Origin: Curtobacterium sp. MCLR17_032
Lineage (GTDB): Bacteria; Actinomycetota; Actinomycetes; Actinomycetales; Microbacteriaceae
Assembly (NCBI RefSeq): GCF_003234795.2
Contig: NZ_CP126268.1
Span: 2,790,001 to 2,854,000 of the forward strand
Length of the DNA: 64,000 nt
Reading direction: 5' to 3'
Of this stretch, positions 1 through 7,577 are shown one piece after another. The stretch's first letter is position 1, and every line of letters starts with the position of its first letter. The position numbers and the translations under genes are program-made. The notes beneath the pieces are model-generated. The model did no database searches. It was not told the origin of the DNA and worked only from the letters and a program-made list of their open reading frames with translations.

Positions 1-348
1 GATCGCGGCCGACCAGCGGGCGAGCAGCACCTGCAGCTCGGTCGCGGTGCCGAGCGTCAGGTCGAACGTCATGAACACGCAGTGCCGCTGCGGATCGGTC
101 CGGATACCACCCTGGGGTGCACCGGCCGTCGTCGCGTAGAACGGGTGGCTGCGCGACATGTCGACCGACTCGTCGCCGTTCGCCGCCGCGGTGAACGGGT
201 CGACCCCGCTCGCCACGGCGGACCCGGCGATGCCCGCGGCCGCGCCGACTCCGGCTCCGGCGACGGCCAGACCCGCGCCGAGCAGCCCCCGGCGGGAGAC
301 CCCGCGGGTGTCGTCCTCGGCGGTGTCCCGGTCGTTGCGGCCGCTCAC
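1..348 (-). CDS. efeB: EfeB, Dyp-type haem peroxidase (5' part only)
   Basis: EfeB is the exported peroxidase component of the EfeUOB iron uptake system. Only the first 116 codons are present and the gene runs off the left edge. The GTG start at 348 overlaps the TGA stop of efeO (GTGA), so translation is coupled. A twin-arginine signal is visible: SRRGLLGAG at about residues 18-26, followed by an Ala/Gly-rich hydrophobic stretch. After it come a HPFY segment, a GAPQGGI segment and the strand VFMTFDL that begins the ferredoxin-like peroxidase fold. The haem-binding residues lie outside the window. The family call is firm from the signal type, the N-terminal sequence and the operon. Confidence 0.93.
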   Translation of the reverse strand, partial: MSGRNDRDTAEDDTRGVSRRGLLGAGLAVAGAGVGAAAGIAGSAVASGVDPFTAAANGDESVDMSRSHPFYATTAGAPQGGIRTDPQRHCVFMTFDLTLGTATELQVLLARWSAAI

Positions 349-1592
349 GCCGTGGCGACCTTCTCGGCCAGGCGGGACAGCGGGTCCTGCAGCGCCTGCA
401 CCTGCTGCGAGATCGCGTTCGCGTGCGCCGCCTTGGCACTGGCGTCCCAGCTGTCGAAGCCGCCCAGGTCGTCGGCGTTCCGGAAGCCGTCCATGAGCGT
501 GTTCGTGGCGTCGAACTGCTGGGCGATCTGCTTCGTCAGCGCCGGGTCGACCTTGGTCAGTCCGGGCTTGAGGTACGCGAAGGCCTGCCGGGAGCCCTCG
601 ACGTTGGCGGCGAGGTCGACGAGGTCGATGTGGCTGTAGGCCTCCTCCTCGCCGGTGATCTTGTTCGACTGGACCTCTTCGAGCAGTCCGGCGGCCCCGT
701 TCGCCAGGTCCTCGGGCTTGTAGTCGAGCGTCGGCACGAGCTTCGCGAGCAGGTGCACGTTCGTGGCCAGGTCGTCGGCGTACCGCTTCGTGTCGGCGGT
801 GATCGCACCGTTCGCGAACAGGTCGCGTTCGACGGCGTGGAAGCCGCTCCAGCCGACGGCCGGGTCGGCGTTCGAGGCCCGCATGTCGATGAGGTAGTCG
901 AGGTTGCCGGCGTTGTCCGTCGCCTTGTGGCCCTTCTTCACGAAGCCGTCGACGTCGCTCTCGACGTGCTCGTAGTACGGGCGGGCGTTCGCGTAGTCGG
1001 TCTTCGCCCCTGCCAGGTCGCCGGCGTCGACGTCGGTCTTGAGCTTGTCGACCGCGGTCACCATGTCGGTGACCTGGCCGTCGACGTACTCGGCGTAGCC
1101 CTTCGTGCCGTCCTGCAGCAGGCTCGCGGCACTGCTGTTCGCGGTCGACTTGACGGACCCGGTGACGGTCAGGCCGGTGAGCTCGTGCTCCGCACCGGGG
1201 CAGTACACCTGGTACTTCCCGCCGGTCAGCGTCGCGGTGAACGAGACGGGGTCGAGTCCCGGAGCCAGGTTCTCCTTCTCGCCGAGGATCCGCTGGTCCT
1301 GCAAGAGCTCGACCTCGGTGATGGCAGTCGACGACTCGTTCTTCACGGTGAAGGTCACGGGGCCGGCGCCGACCGTGCTGCTGCTCACGGCGCAGCGGTC
1401 GGAACCGTCGTTCGTCAGGGTGACCGTGACGCGGGCCACCTTGCCGGAGGTCTCGGTGGCGTCGCCCGAGGCGGTCCCGTTGCTCGCGCAGCCGGTGAGG
1501 GCGAGTGCCGCGACGGCGCCCAGCGCGCCGAGGGTGACCAGGCGTCCCCGCGTGGTCAGGGGTCGGACGGTGGTCGCTCTACCGAACGGCAT
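345..1592 (-). CDS. efeO: EfeO, iron-binding lipoprotein
   Basis: EfeO is the extracytoplasmic iron-binding subunit that works with the permease EfeU. The protein has 415 residues. It begins at ATG 1592, preceded by GGAG; an upstream extension in the same frame is only the overlap with efeU. The first 35 residues are a lipoprotein signal with lipobox LTGC. Residues about 50-140 form a cupredoxin-like domain with Cys at DRCAV and YCPG. The rest is the helical M75/imelysin-like domain with an HxxE motif (FHAVERD). The start overlaps the end of efeU by 14 bases, and the stop overlaps the efeB start. Confidence 0.95.
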   Translation of the reverse strand: MPFGRATTVRPLTTRGRLVTLGALGAVAALALTGCASNGTASGDATETSGKVARVTVTLTNDGSDRCAVSSSTVGAGPVTFTVKNESSTAITEVELLQDQRILGEKENLAPGLDPVSFTATLTGGKYQVYCPGAEHELTGLTVTGSVKSTANSSAASLLQDGTKGYAEYVDGQVTDMVTAVDKLKTDVDAGDLAGAKTDYANARPYYEHVESDVDGFVKKGHKATDNAGNLDYLIDMRASNADPAVGWSGFHAVERDLFANGAITADTKRYADDLATNVHLLAKLVPTLDYKPEDLANGAAGLLEEVQSNKITGEEEAYSHIDLVDLAANVEGSRQAFAYLKPGLTKVDPALTKQIAQQFDATNTLMDGFRNADDLGGFDSWDASAKAAHANAISQQVQALQDPLSRLAEKVATA

Positions 1593-3180
1593 CGGTGCTC
1601 CTTGCGGTCGCCGTGACGGGAGGGCCACGGGTGGGGGTGGTCGAGGGGACGGTCGAGTCGGGCAGGCCGAGGCGACGGCGGTCCCGGAGGGCGAGCAGCA
1701 CCTGTGCGGCGGCGGCGATGCCGAGCGCGAGGGGCAGCCAGCGGGTCCAGAGGGCGAGTTCCGCGGTGTGGGTCCGGTCCGCCGCCAGGGCGGCGGTCGT
1801 CCGGTCGACGGTGGCGCGCGGCACGGCCCAGACGGTGCGGTCGAGCGTGCTGGTCCGGGCGGTCGGGAGGCCCCCACCGGTCAGCGTGAGCACCGAGCGT
1901 TCCGCACGGCTCGCGTCCACCACGCCGCCGTCGACGCTCCACAGCGTCACGGTGTCGCGGGTCGCCCAGGAGGCCCGGTACGGCCCCGGCGCGCTGCTCG
2001 GTGAGATGCCGACCGGGATCCGGCCGAACAGCTGGACGAGGTCGTCGAGCGTCAGAGAGGCGGGCTGGTCGGCTGCCGATCCGTCCGAGGTGACGCGCCA
2101 CCGGTCGGTCGCGGTGCCGGCGCGGGTGACACGGCGGTGGGCCGATGCGGGGAGGGTGATCCGGGCCTCCCGGCCGGTGCTGCCGGAGCTGCTGCCGGCG
2201 ACGCGGAGGGTGGCGGCGGACCCGGAGACCGTTGCGCTGACGGAACGGGCGTCGCCGGTGAGGCGGGTGGTCGCCGGGACGTCGGTGTGCCCGGTCGGCA
2301 CGGCGACGGCGAGGGCGAGGGCAGCGACCGCGAGGCCGGACGCGACCGCGATGCGGACGGCGGGGACGCGGACGGCCGACGGCTTCCACCGGCGGGGCCA
2401 GAGCGACAGGGCCAGGACGGGGACGACGTAGAGGACCCAGCCGAGCACCTCGATGACGCGCGGGTCCGGCGGGATGCCGAGCACGCCGGTGACGAGGGCG
2501 CCCTGCACGGACCCGTTCGGGGCGAGCCAGCTGAGGTCGACGGTGCGCTGCTGGCCGATCACGACCCAGCCGGCCTCGTGCGCGCGGCGGAGCACGGTCA
2601 GGACCAGGCCGCCGGCGACGAAGACCAGGAAGACGCCGGTGCCGGTGAAGAACTTCCCCAGGTCGAGCCGCACGCCTCCGGTGTAGATGCCGTAGCCGAC
2701 GACGACCGCGCCGGCGATGCCGATCACCGCGCCGAGGGCGGCGAGACCGGTGTCGCTCGACGCCTGGAACGTGGCGAGGAGGAAGACCGACGTCTCGAAG
2801 CCCTCCTTGAGGACGGCGAGGAAGGCCATGCCGGCCAGCGCCCAGGCGGTGCCGCGGCCGAGGGCGGCGGATGCACTGGCCTCGAGCTCGCGGCTGAGGT
2901 GGCGGGCGTGGATCCGCATCCAGACGATCATCCCGGTGACGAAGACCACGGCGACGATGCCGATGAGGGCCTCCATCGCCTCCTGCTGCGCCTGCGGGAG
3001 CGCCTGCTCGACCGCCTGCAGCCCGAGCCCGACGGCGATGCTGAGGAGCACGGCGACGCCGACCCCGGTCCACATCGGGGCGAGGGGGACGCGGTTCCGT
3101 CGGAGGAACGCGGCGATGATCCCGACGATCAGGGTGGCTTCGAGGCCTTCGCGGAGACCGATGACGAGTGTGGCGAGCAT
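1579..3180 (-). CDS. efeU: EfeU, FTR1-family iron permease with long C-terminal extension
   Basis: This is the membrane permease of the EfeUOB system, FTR1/OFeT family. REGLE at residues 10-14 is the first iron-translocation motif, and the second reads KEGFE at about residue 130. The first 280 residues give about seven membrane spans, the usual size of the family. A further 250 residues follow: a predicted extracytoplasmic region, then a last hydrophobic span and a basic tail. The function of that extension is not clear. ATG 3180 has no good Shine-Dalgarno sequence, and an iron box ends four bases upstream. The gene is therefore probably iron repressed and possibly leaderless. Confidence 0.93.
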   Translation of the reverse strand: MLATLVIGLREGLEATLIVGIIAAFLRRNRVPLAPMWTGVGVAVLLSIAVGLGLQAVEQALPQAQQEAMEALIGIVAVVFVTGMIVWMRIHARHLSRELEASASAALGRGTAWALAGMAFLAVLKEGFETSVFLLATFQASSDTGLAALGAVIGIAGAVVVGYGIYTGGVRLDLGKFFTGTGVFLVFVAGGLVLTVLRRAHEAGWVVIGQQRTVDLSWLAPNGSVQGALVTGVLGIPPDPRVIEVLGWVLYVVPVLALSLWPRRWKPSAVRVPAVRIAVASGLAVAALALAVAVPTGHTDVPATTRLTGDARSVSATVSGSAATLRVAGSSSGSTGREARITLPASAHRRVTRAGTATDRWRVTSDGSAADQPASLTLDDLVQLFGRIPVGISPSSAPGPYRASWATRDTVTLWSVDGGVVDASRAERSVLTLTGGGLPTARTSTLDRTVWAVPRATVDRTTAALAADRTHTAELALWTRWLPLALGIAAAAQVLLALRDRRRLGLPDSTVPSTTPTRGPPVTATARSTDAVR

Positions 3181-3183
3181 GAC

Positions 3184-3202
3184 GAAGGTGAGGCTAACCT
3201 AA
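3184..3202 (-). promoter_or_regulatory. DtxR/IdeR-type iron box upstream of efeU
   Basis: The 19 bases read on the plus strand are GAAGGTGAGGCTAACCTAA. They match the actinobacterial DtxR/IdeR consensus (TTAGGTTAGGCTAACCTAA) at 16 of 19 positions, including an intact AGGCTAACCTAA half. The box ends four bases before the efeU ATG. Binding of the iron-loaded repressor should block efeUOB. The divergent gene at 3242 starts 40 bases away and could also be affected. Confidence 0.85.
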
Positions 3203-3241
3203 CCGGCGCGCGAACCGCCAGCCGGGGAGCCGTGCGCTTTG

Positions 3242-4129
3242 ATGGTCTTCATGAACCTGCTGACCGTGGACGGCCTCGCCGCCGTGACGAACGTGCTCGA
3301 CCTCGCCGGGGTCTTCGCGTCCGCACTGCTCGGTGGCGCGGTCGCCCGGTCGATGGACTTCGACCTGTTCGGCTTCCTGGTGGTGGGGTTCGTCTCGGGG
3401 CTCGGCGGCGGGATGCTCCGCGACGTCCTGCTGCAGAACGGTCCGCCCGTCGCCCTCACCGACCCGCTGTACGTGCCGGTCGCGGTGGCCGGGGCGCTGG
3501 TCGCGTTCTTCGTGTCGTTCTCCGAGCGCGGGTGGGACCGGTTGTTCACGTTCCTCGACGCCGCCGTCATCGGGTTCTGGGCGGTGGTCGGGGTCCAGCG
3601 AACCTTCGACGCCGGGCTCGAGTGGCCCGCCGCGATCATCATGGGCACCATCACCGCAGTCGGCGGCGGGGTCGGGCGGGACCTGCTGCTGCGACGCGTG
3701 CCGGCCGTGTTCGGCGGCAACGCCCTCTACGCCTCGGTCGCCGTCGCCGCGTCGGCCGTGATGGTCGGCGCCTCGGCCCTGGGGTCCCCGACGATCGGCA
3801 TCGTCGCCGCCGTCGTGCTCTCGCTGCTGCTCCGCTGGGGCGCCGTCCGCTGGGGCTGGGGCCTGCCGAACGGCCGCAACTGGCAGCCGCAGTCCCAGCT
3901 CGCCTCGCTGCTCCGACGCGGCCGCGGGCGTGGGCGCACGCCGCGGCCGGTCCGTCCGGGTGCCGCGCGGTTGCTCCGTCCGGGTGCCACCGGGCTCCTC
4001 CGCCGGCCCGGGCAGGACGCCGGTGCCGGCGGTCTGCACACCGGCAGCATCCGCCTCGACGGTCTGCACACCGGCGCGCTGCACCTCGACCAGGACGCAC
4101 CGGATCGCGCGGACAACCGCGAGGACTGA
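3242..4129 (+). CDS. TRIC-type (YadS/UPF0126) membrane protein
   Basis: The protein has 295 residues. Its first 200 hold about seven hydrophobic segments arranged as two similar halves, each with a glycine-rich signature: GFVSGLGGGMLRD and GTITAVGGGVGRD. This is the hallmark of the trimeric intracellular cation channel family, which in bacteria is proposed to conduct potassium. The last 90 residues are hydrophilic, rich in Arg, Pro and Gly, and hold a GLHTG repeat. GGGGAG at 3224-3229 supports a start at ATG 3242; TTG 3239 and ATG 3251 are alternatives. It is divergent from efeU. Confidence 0.8.
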   Translation: MVFMNLLTVDGLAAVTNVLDLAGVFASALLGGAVARSMDFDLFGFLVVGFVSGLGGGMLRDVLLQNGPPVALTDPLYVPVAVAGALVAFFVSFSERGWDRLFTFLDAAVIGFWAVVGVQRTFDAGLEWPAAIIMGTITAVGGGVGRDLLLRRVPAVFGGNALYASVAVAASAVMVGASALGSPTIGIVAAVVLSLLLRWGAVRWGWGLPNGRNWQPQSQLASLLRRGRGRGRTPRPVRPGAARLLRPGATGLLRRPGQDAGAGGLHTGSIRLDGLHTGALHLDQDAPDRADNRED

Positions 4130-4416
4130 CCGTCACGCTGTCCCCGGTGACCCCCAGCCCGTACACTCGAGACCGCCGGGTATCGACCCGGTTGCACTCC
4201 CCCGGACGACGGACCGACGTGACCCGAAGACGGCGGTCCAGCCGCGGGCGTGCAGGCACCATCCGTGCCGGCACGAGGGGCCACCGCTCCGCGCGTGATC
4301 AGACACGCGGTGCGGTCCCCCGGGCCTGCCGACGGGAGCACCGGTCACCACCCGACGAGCACCGCCGCAGCACCAGCTCCACCCGCACCAGCAGAGTCCC
4401 GGAACAGGATCCTCCG

Positions 4417-5055
4417 ATGACCGACGCAAGCGACCCGGCAGACCCGGGCACACCGGAGGACCGCACCACGCCGGTCCCCCGCACCCCACGATCCGAGGTC
4501 CGGGAGCGTCTGCTCGCCGCCGGCTCGCGGGTCTTCGCCGAACAGGGCGTGCACGAAGCCCGACTCGACGCCGTCGCCGCCGCCGCCGGCTTCAGCAAGG
4601 GCGCGGTCTACTCGAACTTCTCGTCGAAGGAGGACCTGCTCGCACAGGTCATGCAGCGCGCGACGAACCGGGTGCTGCAGTCGCTGCAGGAGCTCATCCG
4701 CATCGACATCAGCGCCGCAGACGTCGGCGACGTGGTCCGGGCAGCGTTCGGACGACACGACCAGAGCGCCGAGTTCGCCCTGCTCTCCGAACTGCGGGCG
4801 TACGCGATCCGGCACCCGGAGTTCATGCCCGAGTTCATCCGCCAGCGGCGCACCCTGCAGGACGGCGTCCGCGAACTCGTGCACACCTGGTTCGCCGCGC
4901 ACCCCGAGGTCGACCCCGGCATGCCGCTCGACACATTCGCGACGATCCTGATCGCCACGAACTCCGGGATGGTGTTCGACGCACCCGCCCTGGACGGGAT
5001 GAACCCGGGCGACGCCGTCGCGACGATGGTGGAGGCGGTGCTCCGGCCGCGCTGA
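4417..5055 (+). CDS. TetR-family transcriptional regulator
   Basis: This is a 212-residue TetR/AcrR-type repressor. After a 25-residue Pro/Thr-rich leader the helix-turn-helix domain covers about residues 28-75, with signatures VFAEQGVHEARLDAVA and FSKGAVYSNFSSKEDLL. The C-terminal helical ligand domain gives no hint of the inducer. ATG 4417 follows AGGA by eight bases. No obvious target gene is adjacent: the TRIC-like gene is upstream on the same strand and the transglutaminase gene is convergent. The 287 bases before it hold no gene. Confidence 0.85.
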   Translation: MTDASDPADPGTPEDRTTPVPRTPRSEVRERLLAAGSRVFAEQGVHEARLDAVAAAAGFSKGAVYSNFSSKEDLLAQVMQRATNRVLQSLQELIRIDISAADVGDVVRAAFGRHDQSAEFALLSELRAYAIRHPEFMPEFIRQRRTLQDGVRELVHTWFAAHPEVDPGMPLDTFATILIATNSGMVFDAPALDGMNPGDAVATMVEAVLRPR

Positions 5056-5140
5056 CCGGCGACAGCACCAGCGTGGTCGGGCCAGCGTGATCCGGAACGG
5101 CGGGCCGCGTCAGCCGCCCGGGCCAGCCGCCAGACCAGCG

Positions 5141-5206
5141 GCCCGGGTCAGCCCGCCGCGGGTCAGCAAGGTCCGGGCCAGCCGCCCGGGTCAGCCCGCC
5201 GCGGGT
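5141..5206. repeat. 23-bp direct repeat overlapping the 3' end of the transglutaminase gene
   Basis: The same 23 bases (GCCCGGGTCAGCC followed by CGCCGCGGGT) occur exactly at 5141-5163 and 5184-5206, with shorter related pieces back to about 5111. The right copy contains the stop codon (5191-5193) and the last codons of the transglutaminase gene. The block lies between convergent genes and can fold into several G+C-rich hairpins, so it may also end transcription. Confidence 0.7.
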
Positions 5207-7530
5207 GCCGGTCGTCGGTCGGTCGGACGCCCGGAGGGCAGCAGACTCGGCGGGAGCAGTCGGGACCGGACCACGCGGCCACGGGAGACGGCGGCGTCCA
5301 ACGCGGTGCGGGCCTCCTGGACGGACCGGAGGAGTGCCTGCGTGTCGGACCGGCCGTCGGCGGCGAACCGCTCGTGGTCGACGGCGTCCACGACGGACCC
5401 GAGGTGCGGCAGCACCGATGCCGGCACGACCGTCCGGAGCCGGCCGAGATCGGCGCGAGCGGTCCGGGCGACCGCAGCCGCGTCGCCGGGCGGAGCCGCC
5501 CCCGGCGTGAAGCCGTGGTCGGCGAGGTCGTCGAGCAGTTCCCGCCAGGCGGTGACGGCTGGCCGGCGTCCGGCGGCGACCGCCCCCAGTCGACGGTGTC
5601 GACGTGCTGCACGGACCGAACCGGGCGCCACCAGGACCGCGAGGGCGACGAGCACACCGACCAGCACACCCCACGGGATGCTGCCGCCACCCGTGCTGCT
5701 GCCAGCCGCGGCCGCCGAGGTCGGCGTCGGAGTGGGCGTCGCCGAGGCCGACGCCGGCGCGGTCTCCCCCGGGGCCGGCAGCGGAGTCGCGGTCGGGACG
5801 GGTGCCGGCGTGGCGGACGCGGAGGGCTGCGGCTGCGCGGCCTGGTCGGAGTCCGGCGTCGGCTCGAACGACACCCAGCCGGCACCCCGGATGTACAGCT
5901 CCGGCCACGAGTGCAGCTGGCGGTTCGACACCGTGTACTGGCCGTCCTCGCGGCTCGCACCCGCGCGGTAGCCGACGGCGATGCGGGACGGGATGCCGAG
6001 CGTCCGGGCCATCACGGCCATCGCGGACGCGAAGTGCACGCAGTACCCGGAACGCTCCTGCAGGAACCGGGCGATGACGTCCATGCTGTCGCCGTCGTAG
6101 CCCTGCTCGACCGGGGCTGTCTCGGAGTAGGTGAACAGGCCGCTGCGGAACCACTGCTCGAGCGCCCGGGCCTGCGCGTAGTCGGTGGTCGCACCGGCGT
6201 CGACGCGGGCCGCGGTGGTGCGGATCACCGCCGGCAGGTCCTTCGGCAGCTCGGTGTCGGTGCGGAGCTGCGCCGGCGACGGGGCGACGAAGCCACGACC
6301 GTCGGCCTGGGACAGCCGGCCCGAGGCGGCGATGGCGTCGAGGTAGGCGTTCGCCGAGACCGAGGCGCCGTACGCCTCGTAGGTGGCACCGCGGCGGGTC
6401 GCCGGACCGGCGGAGCGCACGGTGTTGGCGTCGCCGGACCATCGCCACTGGGTGAGGTCGAGGTTCGTCGACTTCGACTCGACCGACATCGCCCCGGCGG
6501 GCAGCGGCAGGTAGTTGCTCGACAGCCCGGTGATCTGCACGGTGACGTCGCCGCGGTCCGCCAACCGCGGGTTCACGCCGTCGACCCGGCGGGACTGGTC
6601 CGCGGTGTCCGCGGTGGAGGCGTCGGTGACGGTCGGCACCCAGTCACCGGTCCCGAACTCGTCGAGGTCCGCGAGCTTGAGGTACTCGGGCTGCCCGTCG
6701 GAGGACCGGTAGCGGAACACCTCGAGCTCGTTCGGTCGGCGGAGGTCCTGGCCGAGTTCGAGCAGGGTCCCCGGGCGTCCCGGTTGGATCGGCGACTGGA
6801 CCGCCCCGGTCACACCGGAGAGCCAGCCGGCGTTGATCGGCACCAGGACCGGCAGCCCGATCGCCACGACGAGCCCGATCGCACCGACCACGGCGGCCGG
6901 GAACACCCGTTGCACCGGCCGGACCGACGTCCAGAGCAGTGCGAGGAAGGCCAGCGCGGTGAACACGACCAGCCAGGCGGACGGGGCCTCGCCGGTGATG
7001 ATGCCCGGCACCAGGAGGATCACGAGCGCGGGTGCGGCGGCGAGCGCGGCGGTCGGGGCCACGGCCGCCAGGAACAGCGAAGCGCCGGCGACCCAGGCGA
7101 TCGCGACGGTCACGATCAGCCGGATCGAGTCCGTCTGCGGCAGCGGCGCCGGGTTGAGGCGGATCGCCGCGAGCGTCTGCCCGAGAGCGCCGTTCCGGTC
7201 GAGCCACCCGAGCGGTGCGGTGTCGTTGAGGAGCGCGGCGGCGCAGGAGCCGAGCACGAGCGTCGCGACGAGCGCCACGAACCGGACGCCCCGCGGGCGG
7301 GTCCGGACGGCCAGCAGGACCGCGACGAGCACGGCTGCGAAGACCGCGCCGGACAGCCACCACGAGATGCCCTGGACGAGTGGGCGCATCGCGAGCGCGG
7401 CGACGAGGACGGGGAGCGGGGCGAGGGCGACGACCCAGGCGCCGGGGGTGTCCGGGCTGCGGTCGTCGCGGTCGAGCACCTGGCGGACGTCGACGTGCTC
7501 GCGCTGCCGAGCCGGGCTGGTGGCGGTCAT
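5191..7530 (-). CDS. TgpA-like transglutaminase-domain membrane protein
   Basis: This 779-residue protein has an N-terminal block of about six membrane spans (residues 30-235), then an extracytoplasmic region. That region ends in a transglutaminase-like cysteine-peptidase core. The catalytic triad is visible: Cys in SGYCVHFA near residue 495, His in LHSWPEL near 538 and Asp in FEPTPD near 554. A Pro/Thr/Ala linker, another membrane span and a cytoplasmic tail follow. This is the TgpA/DUF3488 plus transglut_core architecture. It is the last gene of a MoxR-DUF58-TgpA operon, a common set proposed to act in envelope maintenance. ATG 7530 lies within the first copy of a 32-bp tandem duplication. 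Confidence 0.9.
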   Translation of the reverse strand: MTATSPARQREHVDVRQVLDRDDRSPDTPGAWVVALAPLPVLVAALAMRPLVQGISWWLSGAVFAAVLVAVLLAVRTRPRGVRFVALVATLVLGSCAAALLNDTAPLGWLDRNGALGQTLAAIRLNPAPLPQTDSIRLIVTVAIAWVAGASLFLAAVAPTAALAAAPALVILLVPGIITGEAPSAWLVVFTALAFLALLWTSVRPVQRVFPAAVVGAIGLVVAIGLPVLVPINAGWLSGVTGAVQSPIQPGRPGTLLELGQDLRRPNELEVFRYRSSDGQPEYLKLADLDEFGTGDWVPTVTDASTADTADQSRRVDGVNPRLADRGDVTVQITGLSSNYLPLPAGAMSVESKSTNLDLTQWRWSGDANTVRSAGPATRRGATYEAYGASVSANAYLDAIAASGRLSQADGRGFVAPSPAQLRTDTELPKDLPAVIRTTAARVDAGATTDYAQARALEQWFRSGLFTYSETAPVEQGYDGDSMDVIARFLQERSGYCVHFASAMAVMARTLGIPSRIAVGYRAGASREDGQYTVSNRQLHSWPELYIRGAGWVSFEPTPDSDQAAQPQPSASATPAPVPTATPLPAPGETAPASASATPTPTPTSAAAAGSSTGGGSIPWGVLVGVLVALAVLVAPGSVRAARRHRRLGAVAAGRRPAVTAWRELLDDLADHGFTPGAAPPGDAAAVARTARADLGRLRTVVPASVLPHLGSVVDAVDHERFAADGRSDTQALLRSVQEARTALDAAVSRGRVVRSRLLPPSLLPSGRPTDRRPAPAAG

Positions 7531-7577
7531 CGGGTGTGTCCGCTCGGGCTGGTGGCCGTCATCGGCTGTGTCCGCTC
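7514..7577. repeat. 32-bp tandem duplication at the DUF58/TgpA junction
   Basis: Bases 7514-7545 and 7546-7577 are adjacent copies of one 32-bp unit with two mismatches, both G to C. The unit contains the overlapping stop/start junction of the two genes. Duplication has therefore moved the DUF58 stop 32 bases away from the transglutaminase start and created a second ATG in between. Confidence 0.9.
7527..7562 (-). CDS. 11-codon relay ORF between DUF58 and TgpA genes
   Basis: The 32-bp duplication created a short frame that starts ATG 7562 and reads MTATSPSGHTR. Its ATG overlaps the DUF58 stop as ATGA, and its own TGA overlaps the transglutaminase ATG as ATGA. Its first six residues are those of the transglutaminase protein because it is a copy of that start. 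It may simply pass ribosomes from one gene to the next. Translation is inferred, not shown. Confidence 0.4.
   Translation of the reverse strand: MTATSPSGHTR

Noticed and set aside
2137..5055. Plus-strand open frame of 972 codons
   Set aside because: Only its last 212 codons are real (the TetR gene from ATG 4417). The rest is antisense to efeU and out of frame with the TRIC-type gene.
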